Below, in pieces: positions 1-11,858 of a stretch of 64,000 bases of DNA. The notes below the pieces were generated by a model. That model saw only the letters and a list, made by a program, of their open reading frames with translations, did not search any database and was not told the origin of the DNA. Origin of the DNA: Syngnathus acus. Taxonomy: Eukaryota > Chordata > Actinopteri > Syngnathiformes > Syngnathidae. Location of the stretch: the NCBI RefSeq assembly GCF_901709675.1, contig NC_051089.1, positions 6,135,476-6,199,475 of the forward strand, given 5' to 3'. Every line of letters begins with the position of its first letter. The stretch's first letter is position 1. Made by a program: the position numbers and the translations under genes.

Positions 1-1152
1 TCCTGAGTGCTCTTGTTCAAATTGAGGCTGCGGTCCAGCCAGATCTGAAAGTATGTCTTCTACGCCTTTCCATATCGTAATGAGAGACACCGGATGTTGG
101 TTGTTTGCCTCTTTACAAATGTTACATTGATAACAGCGCTGAAGACAGTAACAGTGGTGCATTGACTGGCGTGTAAATGGGACAGCTGGAAGGATGGAGC
201 AGCTCATTCAAAATGCAGATGCTGCCGACCCCCTTCATCGCTGGGCGCCAGATTTCTTCATAAGCCTCAGAGGCGGACCTTGCGTGTGGTAGATATCCGA
301 CCATTTTATAGACAATCTCCACGTGAAGGAGGAAGCTGCGGCTTGTCAGCTGGCCTCATGTGGGACTCATGAGCTTCCTCCCCGAGCTCCTCAACTTCTA
401 AAAATACATCAGACTCATCTTGGTTTGACTGGTTGACATGCTAACAAAAAAGAGCTGCTTGCTGTCAATTAGCGGTATGACAATATCTATCCATAGATTT
501 TCTGAACCGCTCATCCTCACAAAGGTCACTGGCATGCTGGAGCCTATCCCAGCGATCTTGGGGCAGTAGGCGGGGTACAACCTGAACCGGTCACCAGCCA
601 ATCACAGGGCACAAACAGCCATTCATTTGATAACAAAGTCATTGTTAGACTCGTAGTTGTTTCCTAACGGTTCAGAACTGACAGCACAACCCAGCTGGAC
701 GTTATTTGGTGAAAGGATGCTTATTTTGCGGTTTTGTGTCTGTGTCTGTGAGGGAGGCAGCAGACGGTGGTGACATCAGCCCTGACACTCAGCTGACATG
801 GAAGGTCTAAATATATTCCCTTTTGAAGCCACCAAAGTGGAAATGTTGTGTCACGCCACACTGTAGGAACAAGAAGTGGTTTAGTTAAACATAAAAGAGT
901 CACAAGAATGAGACTTGCCAACCAAATCCAAACACATTAGCAATGGGATATTTTTGTCAATATCTTCCAAATGCGCAATCCATGTTAGGTCTGGTTTGAG
1001 TGCTGCACACAAAGGGGCTCTTGGGCTGGAAGGGATCGGACATACATTTCAAGGCTATAAATTGTGCTCTAGCCACCTTTGCAGCTGGAAGGATACGATT
1101 CAATCAAGAAATGTGACAATGCTGACCCGGCCGCTTCCTGTGCTCCATCTAG
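1..1152 (+). other. atosa: 5' intron of atosa
   Basis: No coding exon could be supported here. The stretch precedes the first recognisable atosa exon, whose acceptor is a pyrimidine-rich run ending in AG at 1151-1152. It contains a fragment of a teleost interspersed repeat (listed separately). The exon holding the atosa start codon is probably left of the window, because the first exon seen begins in mid-codon. Confidence 0.6.
484..630. repeat. Fragment of a common teleost interspersed repeat
   Basis: The stretch contains the landmarks of a repeat found in very many fish genomes: a TCTGAACCGCTCATCC-like head, GCTGGAGCCTATCCCAGC-like core, GCAGTAGGCGGGGTACA and CCAGCCAATCACAGGGCAC. A fuller copy of the same family lies at 40790-41144, and the two agree in order and spacing. 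This copy is cut off after about 145 bp. The repeat class is not assigned. Confidence 0.8.
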
Positions 1153-4100
1153 ATGCGACAGAGGAGTTCTTCGAGTATGACGCGGAGGAGTTCCTGGTGT
1201 TCCTGACCCTGCTCATCACAGAGGGGCGGACGCCGGAATATTCGGTGAAGGGCAGGACCGAGGGGCTGCACTGTCCGCCCGCCCAGTCGGCCATGCCGCC
1301 TCTTCTCAAGCACGAATGCAACGATAAACTGCCGCAGGTAGAACAACTGCATTCCTGCCATGAATTGTCTTTTTTATTTGAAATCTCATAAATGTCCCTC
1401 GCTGCATCTTAGTGGAGTTTTGAGAACAATCGCAATTAATCAAGACCACCAAGCGGGCCTCCGAGTCTCTCTTTCTGGAGCCCCATCTGCTTTGCCCCCC
1501 CCCCCCCCCCCCCCCATACACACTGTCATGTGACCTCGTGTTGACACTTACTAATGATTACCCACTCTCCACCTTTGTCCATGTCAAAAGTGTCAGCAGG
1601 CGCGGCGGACCCGCTCGGAGGTGATCCTGCTTTGGAGGAACAGTATCCCCATCATGATCGAGGTCATGCTCCTGCCCGACTGTTGCTATGGCGACGAGTG
1701 CCCACCGAGCGACCCCATCAGTGACCCGGTCATCAAACAAGATGCACTGCTATTGGAGAGATGGACTTTGCAGCCAGTTCCAAGGCAGTAAGAGCAAACT
1801 TGCATTTTGTCATATAGTGGCTGGGTGCATTCATCTCATTTTGCTTACACCTATATAAAACATTTACTGTTAAAAGTGATGACAGGAATTTAAATGAATA
1901 AAGACAACCGCATTCTTTCTCAATAAATACTTTGGTACCCACCGGGTTAATTAGCCTGGAAAGCTGACCCACTTTTGTGCGTAGTTTGGTTGGAAGAAGT
2001 CGTGAACACGCATCCCTGAAGAGTTTTTCATTAACCCAACACAATGACACATTTCCACCATTTTAATTTGTCCCCCCCTTCCTCTTTAAATAGAAGCGGG
2101 GACCGTTTCATTGAGGAGAAGACTTTGCTGTTGGCCGTGCGCTCGTACGTTTTCTTCTCGCAGCTCAGCGCCTGGCTCAGTGCCTCCCATGGAATCGTGC
2201 CCAGAAACATCTTGTACAGGTTAGATTCCACACGATGCAATATGTTGACACCGGCGGGCATGGAATGTCTTGGCATAAGTGTATTTTCTAATTTGAGACT
2301 AACACTTGATTTCTTTTGAAACAGAATCAGTGCTGCCGATGAGGACATGGTGTGGCAGTTCTCCCAGCCGCCATCCGAACACATTTTCCCCGTCCCTAAC
2401 GTGTCTCAGAGCGTCGCGCTGCAAGTCCGCGTCCAGTCGCTGCCCCGCCAGCCCACCTATCCCACCTTGGCCTGCAGCATCCACACCGGCCTTCCCCCGC
2501 TCTACAGCAAGACCCACAGCCTCAACCCGAATCTCAACAGCCATGGTGGCCTGCCCACCCTCCGAAAAAGCCAGGAGCCCAGCAAAGAGAACCTCCACCA
2601 CAGCTCCAACATGTACAACAAGAGCTCCAGCTCCATGTCGGGCCTCCTTCCCAACGGAATGCCCATCCCCAATCTTCCCATCAACAATATTCCCATTAAC
2701 AGCCTTCCGCACACGACGACAGCACCACCTTACGTCAAAAAGAACCAGGACCCTGGTGAAAACCACGCGTATCAGAACGGAGAGCTTCCCCAGGTCAACG
2801 TCGCCCAAAGTCAGGACTCGCCGCTGTTCCGCCGATCCTCCCGCTCGCCCACACCATCGCGCTCCCATTCTCCTTCCCCGCTCCCAGGGAAGTGGTTTTA
2901 CTCCTCCCTCAACGGTTCATCGGAGCCGTCGCCGTTGGAAGATTACGGGTGCAGCACCAACAGCGGCGACAGGTCAAAAGCTCCTCTCCCCGAGCCGCTC
3001 CGAGCCTTGAAGAGTTTCTCTTTGGCCGAGCCCGCCCGCTGTCCCTCACCGCGGCCCGCGGCGAACGAAACCAATCCCCTCATCGGCTCTCTGTTACAGG
3101 AGAGACAGGAAGTTATAGCCCGCATCGCACAGCGGCTCAACTTCTGCGACCCCACGGCACCGCCGCTCCCCCCGGCCCTTTTTGCCACAGACAACCCCCC
3201 CAAAGCCACGTGGGGCAGTAGCCATGACGACATAGCCGCCAGTAAGACCAAAGAGCCAGAGGTACCACCCTACGAGTGTGTGGGACATGCTTGGCCTTCC
3301 CCTTTCCACACACCCTCCACCAGCACATCTTTCCAGAAGCGGGAGACGTCCTCCCCGAAACCTGCGGCCTGCAGGAAGCTGAGGCTGACCGAGACGAGAG
3401 ATGAGCGCGCTGAGAAGGAGCGAGACCGGGAGAGAGAGAAACGCGGCGAGAAAGAGCCAGAGGGCTCCCTCATCGCTCAGGCAGTGCACGACATTACTCG
3501 ACTCATCCAGGAAAGACTGTCCGTCCCCTCGCTGTCGCCTACCCACAGCAGGTGTGGCAGCCCTCTGCGCCATACGCACACAACAACGGTCACGCACACC
3601 ATCCGCACGTACACGCAGCCCGCACACGTCCCAGACACCTCGCCTGATTGCTACACCAATGGCCACAACCACGAACCTTGCAGGGGCCAACACGCCGCCG
3701 CCCCACACACGCCTCTTTGCACAAGCAAACCCCGGCCTGACCCGGGGACCGATTGCCATTCTCCTCGGGCCCGAAATGGCGCCCGTTTTACACTTGAAGA
3801 ACCTTCACTCAGAGGCCAGCTGCACGCTGGTCCGCGTTTACAAACTCCCACCCAGGAAAAGCTCACTGTCCACACAGCCAGCAGTCATGTTTTCCCTCCC
3901 TCGCTCGAGAACGGGCTTAGAAGTGCCCCGCCCCCCAGTCAGACCTGCAAAGGAACCACCTTCAGCTGTAACGCAATCAAAAACAACAGCAAGCCTCAGT
4001 CGCCCACACGGGCGACCGCGTCGGCCCAGGATGAGAACCAAACTCCTAGACAGTCTCCAGACCTGACTCCCCCTCCTACTGTCCTGGTAAGAATTGTCAT

Positions 4101-7100
4101 GCTGTAAACTCAGTTGCAAGACTGTCAATCATACTAGTGATCCCATTCGTAATGCATGTGACACGTGAAAATTGGGAACATGCAAGAAAATATGGCTTGA
4201 GAGTACCGGTACCATTCTTTGTGAGTGTTTATGACCGTGACCAGGCAGGACAAATGTGGACATAAAAAATGATGCGTGGTGCTCGAGGGCATGTTTTCAA
4301 AGACGATGCAGCTTTACTCTACCAGGTGCTTTAACCTCTGCTTCTTTCACTCTCCAGCGAACTCACGGACCTTCTCCCCTGGGGCCCTGCAACGGCTGGA
4401 GGAAGCAGAATCGCCACTCGTTAGATACCACGGCGACCAAAGCCTTCCACCCATGCACGGGCCTACCCTTGCTCTCCAGCCCTGTACGAAATCACACACA
4501 TACTCACACCGCACTGGCAAAAGTTTTAATGACTCAACACACGGAGACTTTTTAGCCACGGATGAAGCACCAGCAGTTGCAGTGCGTGCGCATGTGTCTT
4601 AACACCGCTCTCAGTAGCCATCTGTGATGTTGGTTACTCACAATGCAATCATCATGAAGGAGCCTTTGAAGTATCTTGCGAGGCAACTGTGTAGTTAGCT
4701 GATGGATGAGCACGCACTCGAACAGTAAGGCAGCATGATTCACTCAAACGGCAGTAGCCGTGAGACACATTACAGCGATGCCCCTTCTCATTCAGACCTC
4801 ATCACTAAAATGTACACACAGAGGGAACGCAGCTATATTTGCATTAAATCATCGTTATGGCAGCGTACTTATGTATCGTGTCCTGTGTGTCTCCGGCAGG
4901 TTCCTCAGAGGAGAAACCAATCTGGCTACTTTGACGTGGACACCGCTCTAGTTGGCTGTAAGGGTTTACCCTGGGCCGCTGGGAAAAGGTACCCCTCAGA
5001 TTTTCAAACCTCTTCACTTTTGTGCACATCAAAATGGCAGCCAGAACAAAACTCTGCGAGCTCAGCAGCAGCAGCAACTGCCTACTCGCTGCGCGTGTGG
5101 GCGGTGTGCTCCGTGCCACTTTCTATGCAGCAGCTACTTGCAAAGTTTATTCTCCCAAGCTTGAAATCAGTCAACACTAATGATTTGTGTAGCTTTCGTT
5201 ATTTTTCCATTATCTGGAGAGCATGTATATCGATGTATGGGTTTCTTTCACCTCAGCAGTTTTGCCTCAGAATGCGTGTTTCGAGATCACCTTAAAATTC
5301 CTTCATGGAGTGAACAGGTCAATCAAGTGTACGTGCGTACGTGTGTGTGTGAAACCCTCAGGGTGTGCCCTAAGAGAGACGAGGACGCAGATGACGCTCA
5401 GCAGCTGTTCAGTGCAAGTGCTCCACTTGCCAGTCTCAGTCTACTCGGAAACTTTGAGGTACAGTACCAACAGCACTCGGTGTATGCTCTTGCAATAACT
5501 CCCAATAATTCATTCAAGAAGATATCGTGCATTTATAGTCACAATTTCCCAACCGTATATTTTTGGAGATTTCACACTTGATTCGTTGATCGTGGGTTTG
5601 TGCGAGGCAGGCAAGTGGCGAGCATATGGATACAAAATCATTGTTGGGCGTCGCAATCTGTGGTGTAAAATATGTGTTTGATGTGACAATTAATGGTGTC
5701 CTCAAAATGGACTCTTGCAGGAATGTGTGTTAAACTACCGCCTGGAGCCTTTAGGGACTGTGGAAGGTTTCACGGCCGAAGTAGGTGCCAGCGGGTCTTT
5801 CTGCCCCAGTCACCTGACCTTACCCGTGGACGTGTCATTCTACAGCGTCTCCGATGACAACGCCCCCTCACCTTATATGGTAAACAATAGAATAGAATAG
5901 ATCTTTATTGTCATTGTCACACATGTACAACGAAATTTAAAAAGTGCCAACCGATCAGTGCATAAAATAAATAGAATAAAAAGATAAAAAAATACAAGCT
6001 AAAAACCCACAGAAGAACATACACAGACATAATAATTTTTTTTAAAGCGGCATTTAATGTGACTACCGCTGTAGGGTAAAAACTGTTGGCGAGTCTGCTA
6101 GCAGTGTTGATTTATATTGGTGGAGTATACTGCAGCGTCACTATTTTATATTTATGACTTTGTTGTGCTCTGAACATGATATATTATACCTTGACAATAA
6201 AGCTTTTCCTTAGGAAGTCATAAAATATGCCTATTCTAAAGGAATCTTGTGTGTTTCGTGCACAGGGTGTGATCAACCTGGAGTCGCTGGGGAAAAGGGG
6301 CTACCGAGTACCTCCATCAGGAACCATTCAAGTGGTAATAATGTCGTTTAAGTACTGTACTGGGTGATGGTGGGGGGGGGTCATAATACATCAGCATAAT
6401 GTTTTCAAAGTGATTACAAAGCAATGTCGAGACTAAGGCAAGTCAGGTCGTTGGAGACCCCTAGTGGCAGTGTCTCAAGCTAAGCTTTGTCTTTCATCAT
6501 ATTAGTTGGACAAATTTAATAATTTACTTCCACACCAGAAAAAAATGTTTTCACGAAAACCCATAAATAATGTAACATTGTTTGCAAACTTTATGTGCAA
6601 CTTTTTTATGTAGGACTCCCCAATGATCTGAACTGGTAATAATTGCTTCGTTTTGTTTCGCGGGAGCCAATTAAGTCTTTTTTTTAAATATAACATATGA
6701 CCTTGTTGTCTGAAATAGTTCTTCTGATTTGGCAACCATACGCTTTTGTAAATTAGCAGCTTTTCAAACTTATGAGTGAATTATTTAGAGCCCTTTTTGC
6801 TCCCCTGGGTTCTTCCTATGGACAATTTTACAGCTTTGTGGTAACGGGTTTTGAGTCAATTTTCTGCTCCCAGTGCACAAGTAAGTTCCAGAAATTCTGA
6901 TGAATTTGGTGTAGAAAAGCCCATCAAACACCTTTGGGATGAACTAGAACGGAGATTGTGAGCCAGCAGATTCTCTCTCAGGTCCACAAAATCCCTGCAG
7001 AGACACTCCAACATTTGAAAGGCTTCTTATGAGTGGGACACTTCTAACTTCAAAAGGCAGAGAACCAACCTCATTTTTCTTCCATATTCCCTTTGTGTCA

Positions 7101-7655
7101 GCACAGTGGCTACTAGGCGTTCTGATTCTTTTGTCCACATAGTGTGACTTTTTAGTCCTGAAATAATATTTCAGCACGCTGTGTAATTTACTGTATGTCT
7201 CACACAATGTTCTGCGCTTACCTCAGACCTTATTCAACCCGAACAAGACGGTGGTGAAGATGTTTGTAGTGATGTACGACCTACGAGCCATGCCAGCGGG
7301 ACACCAGACCTTTCTACGCCAGAGGACGTTCTCCGTCCCCGTCAGGCGGGACTCCAACCATCAGATCAACAGGAAGCCTCTCAGTTTGGGCCAGGCACGC
7401 ACTCTGCGCTACCTCGTTCATCTGAGGTCAGGAGCCTTTGACATTGCCTGACAATGATTGTTATCGGTATGTGGCTAATCTTCGCTTTTTTTGCCAACTA
7501 GGTTCCAGAGCTCAAAGTCTGGGAAGATCTACCTCCACAGGGACATCCGTCTGCTGTTTTCCAGGAAGTCCATGGAGGTGGACAGCGGTGCTGCCTACGA
7601 GCTGCAGTCGTTCACCGAATCCCCCATCGACCCGCCGTTCTCGCCCCGCTGCTGA
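1153..7655 (+). CDS. atosa: Atos homolog protein A (FAM214A), nearly complete
   Basis: Eleven coding exons: 1153-1337, 1591-1787, 2094-2219, 2325-4086, 4358-4483, 4900-4988, 5362-5458, 5721-5879, 6266-6334, 7227-7426, 7502-7655. Phases join throughout to give 1053 residues and a TGA, close to the roughly 1076 of human ATOSA. Visible landmarks are the acidic N-terminal EFFEYDAEEFLV (transactivation-type), EEKTLLLAVRS, the ETNPLIGSLLQERQ motif (one clear copy here, two in human), LSLLGNFE opening the conserved C-terminal region, and the terminal GKIYLHRDIRLLFSRKSMEV and PPFSPRC. The family is related to Drosophila Atossa, a nuclear transcriptional regulator; the vertebrate role is less clear. 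The first exon begins in mid-codon if the acceptor at 1152 is used, so a few N-terminal residues are missing. An in-frame ATG at 1119 is a less likely alternative start. The 1.76-kb fourth exon is Ser/Pro-rich and poorly conserved. Confidence 0.95.
1495..1515 (+). repeat. Poly-C tract in atosa intron
   Basis: An uninterrupted run of about 21 C lies in the short intron between the first two recognised atosa exons. It is simple sequence, and its length is likely variable or error-prone. Confidence 0.9.
5884..6115 (-). repeat. Retroelement-like fragment in atosa intron
   Basis: Directly after the donor at 5880 is a stretch reading AGATCTTTATTGTCATTGTC, then ACATGTACAACGAAATT, AT-rich filler, and ACTACCGCTGTAGGGTA. 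This is the layout of a dispersed teleost retroelement-type 3' end in antisense. A related short fragment (TATTGTCATTTTACAATGCA followed by TATAACGAAAT) sits at about 55990-56035 in a bcl2l10 intron. No coding remnant is visible. The strand is inferred from orientation relative to remembered copies. Confidence 0.55.
6335..7226 (+). other. atosa: atosa intron between exons 9 and 10 of this window
   Basis: An 892-bp intron between the exon ending SGTIQV and the one starting TLFNPNK. It is AT-rich and I see no exon or clear transposon in it. The other atosa introns over 300 bp (1788-2093, 4484-4899, 4989-5361, 5880-6265) are likewise empty apart from the retroelement fragment. Confidence 0.7.
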
Positions 7656-8990
7656 CGCTCCACTAACTCCCCAATCCAATCGCCGCCCTCCCTTCTCCAC
7701 CTGGCAGGCCATAGCCGCACCTCCATGCCAGCCATGAGTCATTCATTGTGTCAGCCTGTGACTTGTATTGGAAGAGAGATTGAAGGACAGCAGATGATGG
7801 AGTGCAGCCCCTTGTGGGACACTTGCCAGAATGGAATTCTTTGTCGACTTGCATGAACTTTGTTGAGACTCACAGCTGGAGTGTGCAAGGTTTTGAGATC
7901 CTGCTAGAAAATGCCTTATAATATTTAAAAGGAATTCTTGATGTTTGTGTATCCCCCCCAACCTCCTGCGTCTGGCGGGAGAGTCGAGACCAATGATTGT
8001 CCCCAGGACCAGTTGGACTCGATAATTCAGCACAGTTTGTGCACCAGTTCCTAAACAGGATTGTTGATTTGGACCTCATTGTGACATGGCAAATACATGT
8101 TGAACCTCAGTTACTTGACAAATGCAATACATGGCCTTTTGAAAGAGGAAAAAAACTTTGCTTGTTTTCACGCAGCTTTTTTAAAGGTAAAGTAAGCCTA
8201 ATTTGGACTCACTAGCCTCTTTCACACCGACCGCTTGGTTATAAAGGCAAAGTTATGTTATGACAATTTTGCGGCGTCTGTGTAAAAGAGGCTAATGATT
8301 CCCGAGCTTGAAGAAGCAGCAGCTGTGTCGGGTAGTGGAGAAGAAGTGGGCAGTGGCAAACCGCTTTCCCATTATCCCCCCCCATCCCACCCCCACCAAA
8401 AACAAACCCCACAAAAGGACCACCATTGACCATGCAATCGCACTGAATTAAAGTGAACTGATCATTACAGAAATCATCAAGAAATGCACTGTGGATTAGT
8501 TTTTTTCCCATGTCCAAACTGGAAAAGAAAGTGAAAAATAATCGTCATATTTCTTTTTGTACTGTTACAAAAACCACTTTGTTGGAAGTGTTGCAATAGA
8601 GAAAGAGTAAAATTAGTTTTTAAGTGTTTACTTTCAGTTTCCCTAACCATCCTGTTTATTTAATATTTAAATTAATATTTCAGTTTCTATTTGTGATGTC
8701 TGTCATGCCAAGATGATTTAGTGTAAACTGTATATCATAGTATTTTTGACATTAATATTCAAATCTAAAAAATATATCTATCTTCTAAAGCAATCTTTAT
8801 ATTGGCTCTGTCTGTCATTTTTTGCAAAGAGATTTATAAGTCTGATAGAAGCCATCATAACGATCTTGACATTTTCATCATTTTCTTTATACTGATTTAA
8901 GAATATGCATTATTAATTTCACCCTCATAAATCCAATACTTAAAATGAGCTTGTAGGAGAATAAAGCTAAAGTCAACTTACCAATTCATG
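7656..8990 (+). other. atosa: atosa 3' UTR and likely polyadenylation region
   Basis: Noncoding sequence follows the stop at 7653-7655. It becomes strongly AT-rich after about 8500 and contains an AATAAA at 8960-8965, the best polyadenylation signal in this stretch. From 8990 to about 9690 the sequence is AT-rich intergenic DNA with no gene visible. Confidence 0.55.
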
Positions 8991-9689
8991 CAAAATATAT
9001 ATTTTTATAAAATATATGAAATGACACGGTCGTATCACATTATTAAGCTATACAAAAACCAGCCAAGGTGTACTTTGGTGTCATGCAGGTTTTTAAACAA
9101 AGACCAATGAAGAGACAAAACATAAATTTGTAGAGGAATTTGTATTTTATTTAAGTTAATTTATTTATGACAACGGGTGTCAAAAAAGCTCCAGGATTTG
9201 TAAAGTCGATGACATCAGAGTATGATGATGACGAAGCTGCAGAGGATCTGGGAAGAATCATCCCAGGAGCATATGAAGACGTGACAGAGATAGCTAGGAA
9301 AGGTTATTAGTTTCCAGAGGGAGCACTTAAAAGGGGAAAGCGTGTACATTTGGACGTGATGTATGTCTTGTGACAACAGTCTTGAAATTTCTCTGACAAA
9401 CTTAGTATACACCATCACTAAACATTTACCAAGATGGGTTGCCGCGCGCTATAGACTTTGGATACTGGTCAATGAGATAAACAGCAACGTAAAACTAATG
9501 TATTAATTTTGTTCCGCCAAATTTAGTACACAAATATGTCAAAAATAAATTACATAATGTTTTATAGTTTTATTTTTTAATTGACAGACTCTGAAGATTG
9601 TCCTTGGTTACAAGCAGCGTATGCGCCTAACAGCTGATGCGCACGTTACGCATGTTTTTTTATTTTGTTTTTTTTAAGCCCGTCCTACG

Positions 9690-9885
9690 CGAATTCACGA
9701 GAACGACGTGAACGCGCACGGTGTCTCCGTCAGTGACGTAGAACCAGCTGCGGGAGCGCGCGGCAGTGCTACCACCAGACAGAGCAGCGGGATCCCGGCG
9801 GCCGCTCACTCATTCACACCGTTAGGAGGACCATTTAGCCACACTTGAGCGGCCCCTTTCTTGAAAGCAACTCGAACATTGGCCA
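9690..9885 (+). promoter_or_regulatory. arpp19: arpp19 promoter and 5' UTR, GC-rich
   Basis: A local GC- and CpG-rich patch precedes the arpp19 start codon in otherwise AT-rich DNA, as expected for a CpG-type housekeeping promoter. It contains a CRE half-site-like TGACGTA at 9734-9740. No TATA box is obvious, and the transcription start cannot be fixed from the sequence. Confidence 0.5.
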
Positions 9886-11858
9886 ATGTCGGACGGAACC
9901 GAAGACATTCCGGCGTCCGAAGAGACGCTGGTCGAAGAGCAGGTGTGTAACGTGGCCGTTTATGACGACCCGTTGATATAGAAGGGAAATAGGCGGGAGC
10001 GCGGTTGACTTTGTTACGAGTGTTAGCTTCAAGCTAAGGGTAGCCCTTTCCTCCCTGTCACGTTTATTAATAACATTCCGTCGCAGTTCATTTTGACAAT
10101 AAGTTTATTACACTATATGTCTTGATATCTACTGACTCGTTGTTCTGGTGAGATGAATATATGTTCGATGTAGTTTATGGAGCACTAACGTGAGCTAATG
10201 GTAGCAATGCTAACCCACTGTCATGACATTCTGGAGGAAAAAACGATTAGCTTCAGAGCTAACACGGTCCCGCCCGTGCTGACAGCCATGGCCTACAGAA
10301 ATATATGCATTTTTCACGCAAAGCTCTGTTAACTTGTATTCTCAGAGACTTCTTACAGTCTAACCGGCCCTGACACTTTAAACCCACACCCGAGGGGCGT
10401 TTGACAGCACCTTCAGCGGTCTGATCCAAGCTCGGTAGCCTCCCGCATGCTAGCTTGACTGATTTTTGACGCGTGTGAAGGCATTGTCGAGCATAGGTCT
10501 TGCATCTTCGTGTTGGTCTTTTGCTATCAACGGCACAACTTCAAATAGCAGTCACTTTTTTCCCGTGGTGGTTAGGGACCAAGACAGACGTGAAATTCGA
10601 CCTTTGCCTAATTTCGGCTTGTCTATATGTATTCATAATTTGATTCCAAAATGTAGGTCATACTCTGCATCGTGTGGGAGATGACCAGTTTGATGATGAT
10701 TGTGATATCTCGAACGATGAGAAAAAGGCAACCATTCTTTATTTGTGTTGACATTTTTAAATAGTTATGGAGGCTTTGTGCACTTAGTTAACACAAGGGC
10801 TGAACAATTAATCAAATCAAATCGCATTGCAATACAATTTTTAATCTGCGACCCCTATTTGCCACCCACCGATACTTTAGTGGCTTGAATTTTCCATTCC
10901 GTGACATCCGGTTGATTTGTGTACAGTGGCACTTTATTGTCAAAATATAACGTCTTTGAGGCTCTGTAGGTTAATGACATTTTGGTTTGGTCTCTGGGTG
11001 GCCTGGTGCCAAATAGCTCATGAGCCTGTACCTTATGGTGGCCCAGTGGCTGGAGCCTATTCGGTACTCTTCACCTTTTTGAACACATGTTCATTTTACC
11101 ATCTTCTGGAGTGTCATAACCTTCCTCTGGCACTTAAAATGTTTGCCGGAAGCCTCAGGAAGAGCATAAGAATGTGAATAGCTGTTTTTCACCAAGGAGT
11201 TATCGTTCAGTTTTACAGAAAAGTGTGAGTGTGTGAGTTCTCAAGAGAGAGCTCTCGGTGTCAAAAAAGGTTAATGACCACTGCTTGAACGTTTCTTGGG
11301 TTATAATCTTTTGCTTGGTTGATTTTGATTTGTGTGTGTGTGTTGTGTTTCAGGAGGTTCAGGACAAAATGATCAATCCAGAAAAAGCAGAGGAGGCCAA
11401 ACTGAAGGCCAGATACCCAAACTTGGGCAATAAACCTGGCGGTTCCGATCTGCTTCGTAAACGCCTTCAGAAGGGGGTAAGAAACAATGTTGGGTGGGTT
11501 TTTTCATGTATTTTATTTTAATTTTGAAAAAAGTCAACAAATATACAACTACCAAAAACAATTTTGTTCTCAATTTTTTTTCTCAATTATCTGGGAATTA
11601 TAAACCCTCCTTTTTGTCTCCCAGTGTCTATATATTACGTTTGAATTGCTGCTTTTGCTGATTCTCGTCTCTCATGTTTTCCAGCAAAAGTACTTTGACT
11701 CAGGTGACTACAACATGGCCAAAGCCAAGATAAAGAACAAGCAGCTGCCGACGGCAGCGGCACCCGAGAAGACAGAGATCACGGGGGACCACATCCCCAC
11801 CCCCCAGGACCTGCCCCAGAGGAAACCCTCCCTGGTTGCCAGTAAATTGGCAGGGTGA
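9886..11858 (+). CDS. arpp19: cAMP-regulated phosphoprotein 19 (ARPP19)
   Basis: Three coding exons (9886-9942, 11354-11476, 11685-11858), all joined in phase 0, give 117 residues; human ARPP19 has 112. The conserved core reads [28 protein letters not shown] and [13 protein letters not shown], followed by [15 protein letters not shown] and the C-terminal SLVASKLAG. Ser66 in FDSGDY is the family's Greatwall (MASTL) phosphosite; when phosphorylated it makes ARPP19 or ENSA an inhibitor of PP2A-B55 and allows mitotic entry. Ser109 in RKPSL is the PKA site. ENSA is the close alternative, but the sequence and position between atosa and myo5a favour ARPP19. The start ATG lies in the GC-rich first exon, and the N-terminus ([12 protein letters not shown]) is acidic and variable as in the family. 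Confidence 0.96.
9943..11353 (+). other. arpp19: arpp19 intron 1
   Basis: A 1.4-kb intron between the N-terminal exon and the conserved core exon. It starts GTGTGT and ends TTTCAG. I see no additional exon or recognisable mobile element in it. Confidence 0.75.

Noticed and set aside
2299-3759. Long minus-strand open frames (189 and 221 residues) opposite atosa
   Set aside because: They are shadows of the GC-rich atosa exon: they track its codon bias, have no splice or family signal and resemble no known protein.
9120-9420. Small minus-strand gene between atosa and arpp19
   Set aside because: A 67-residue open frame without family resemblance, in AT-rich intergenic DNA.
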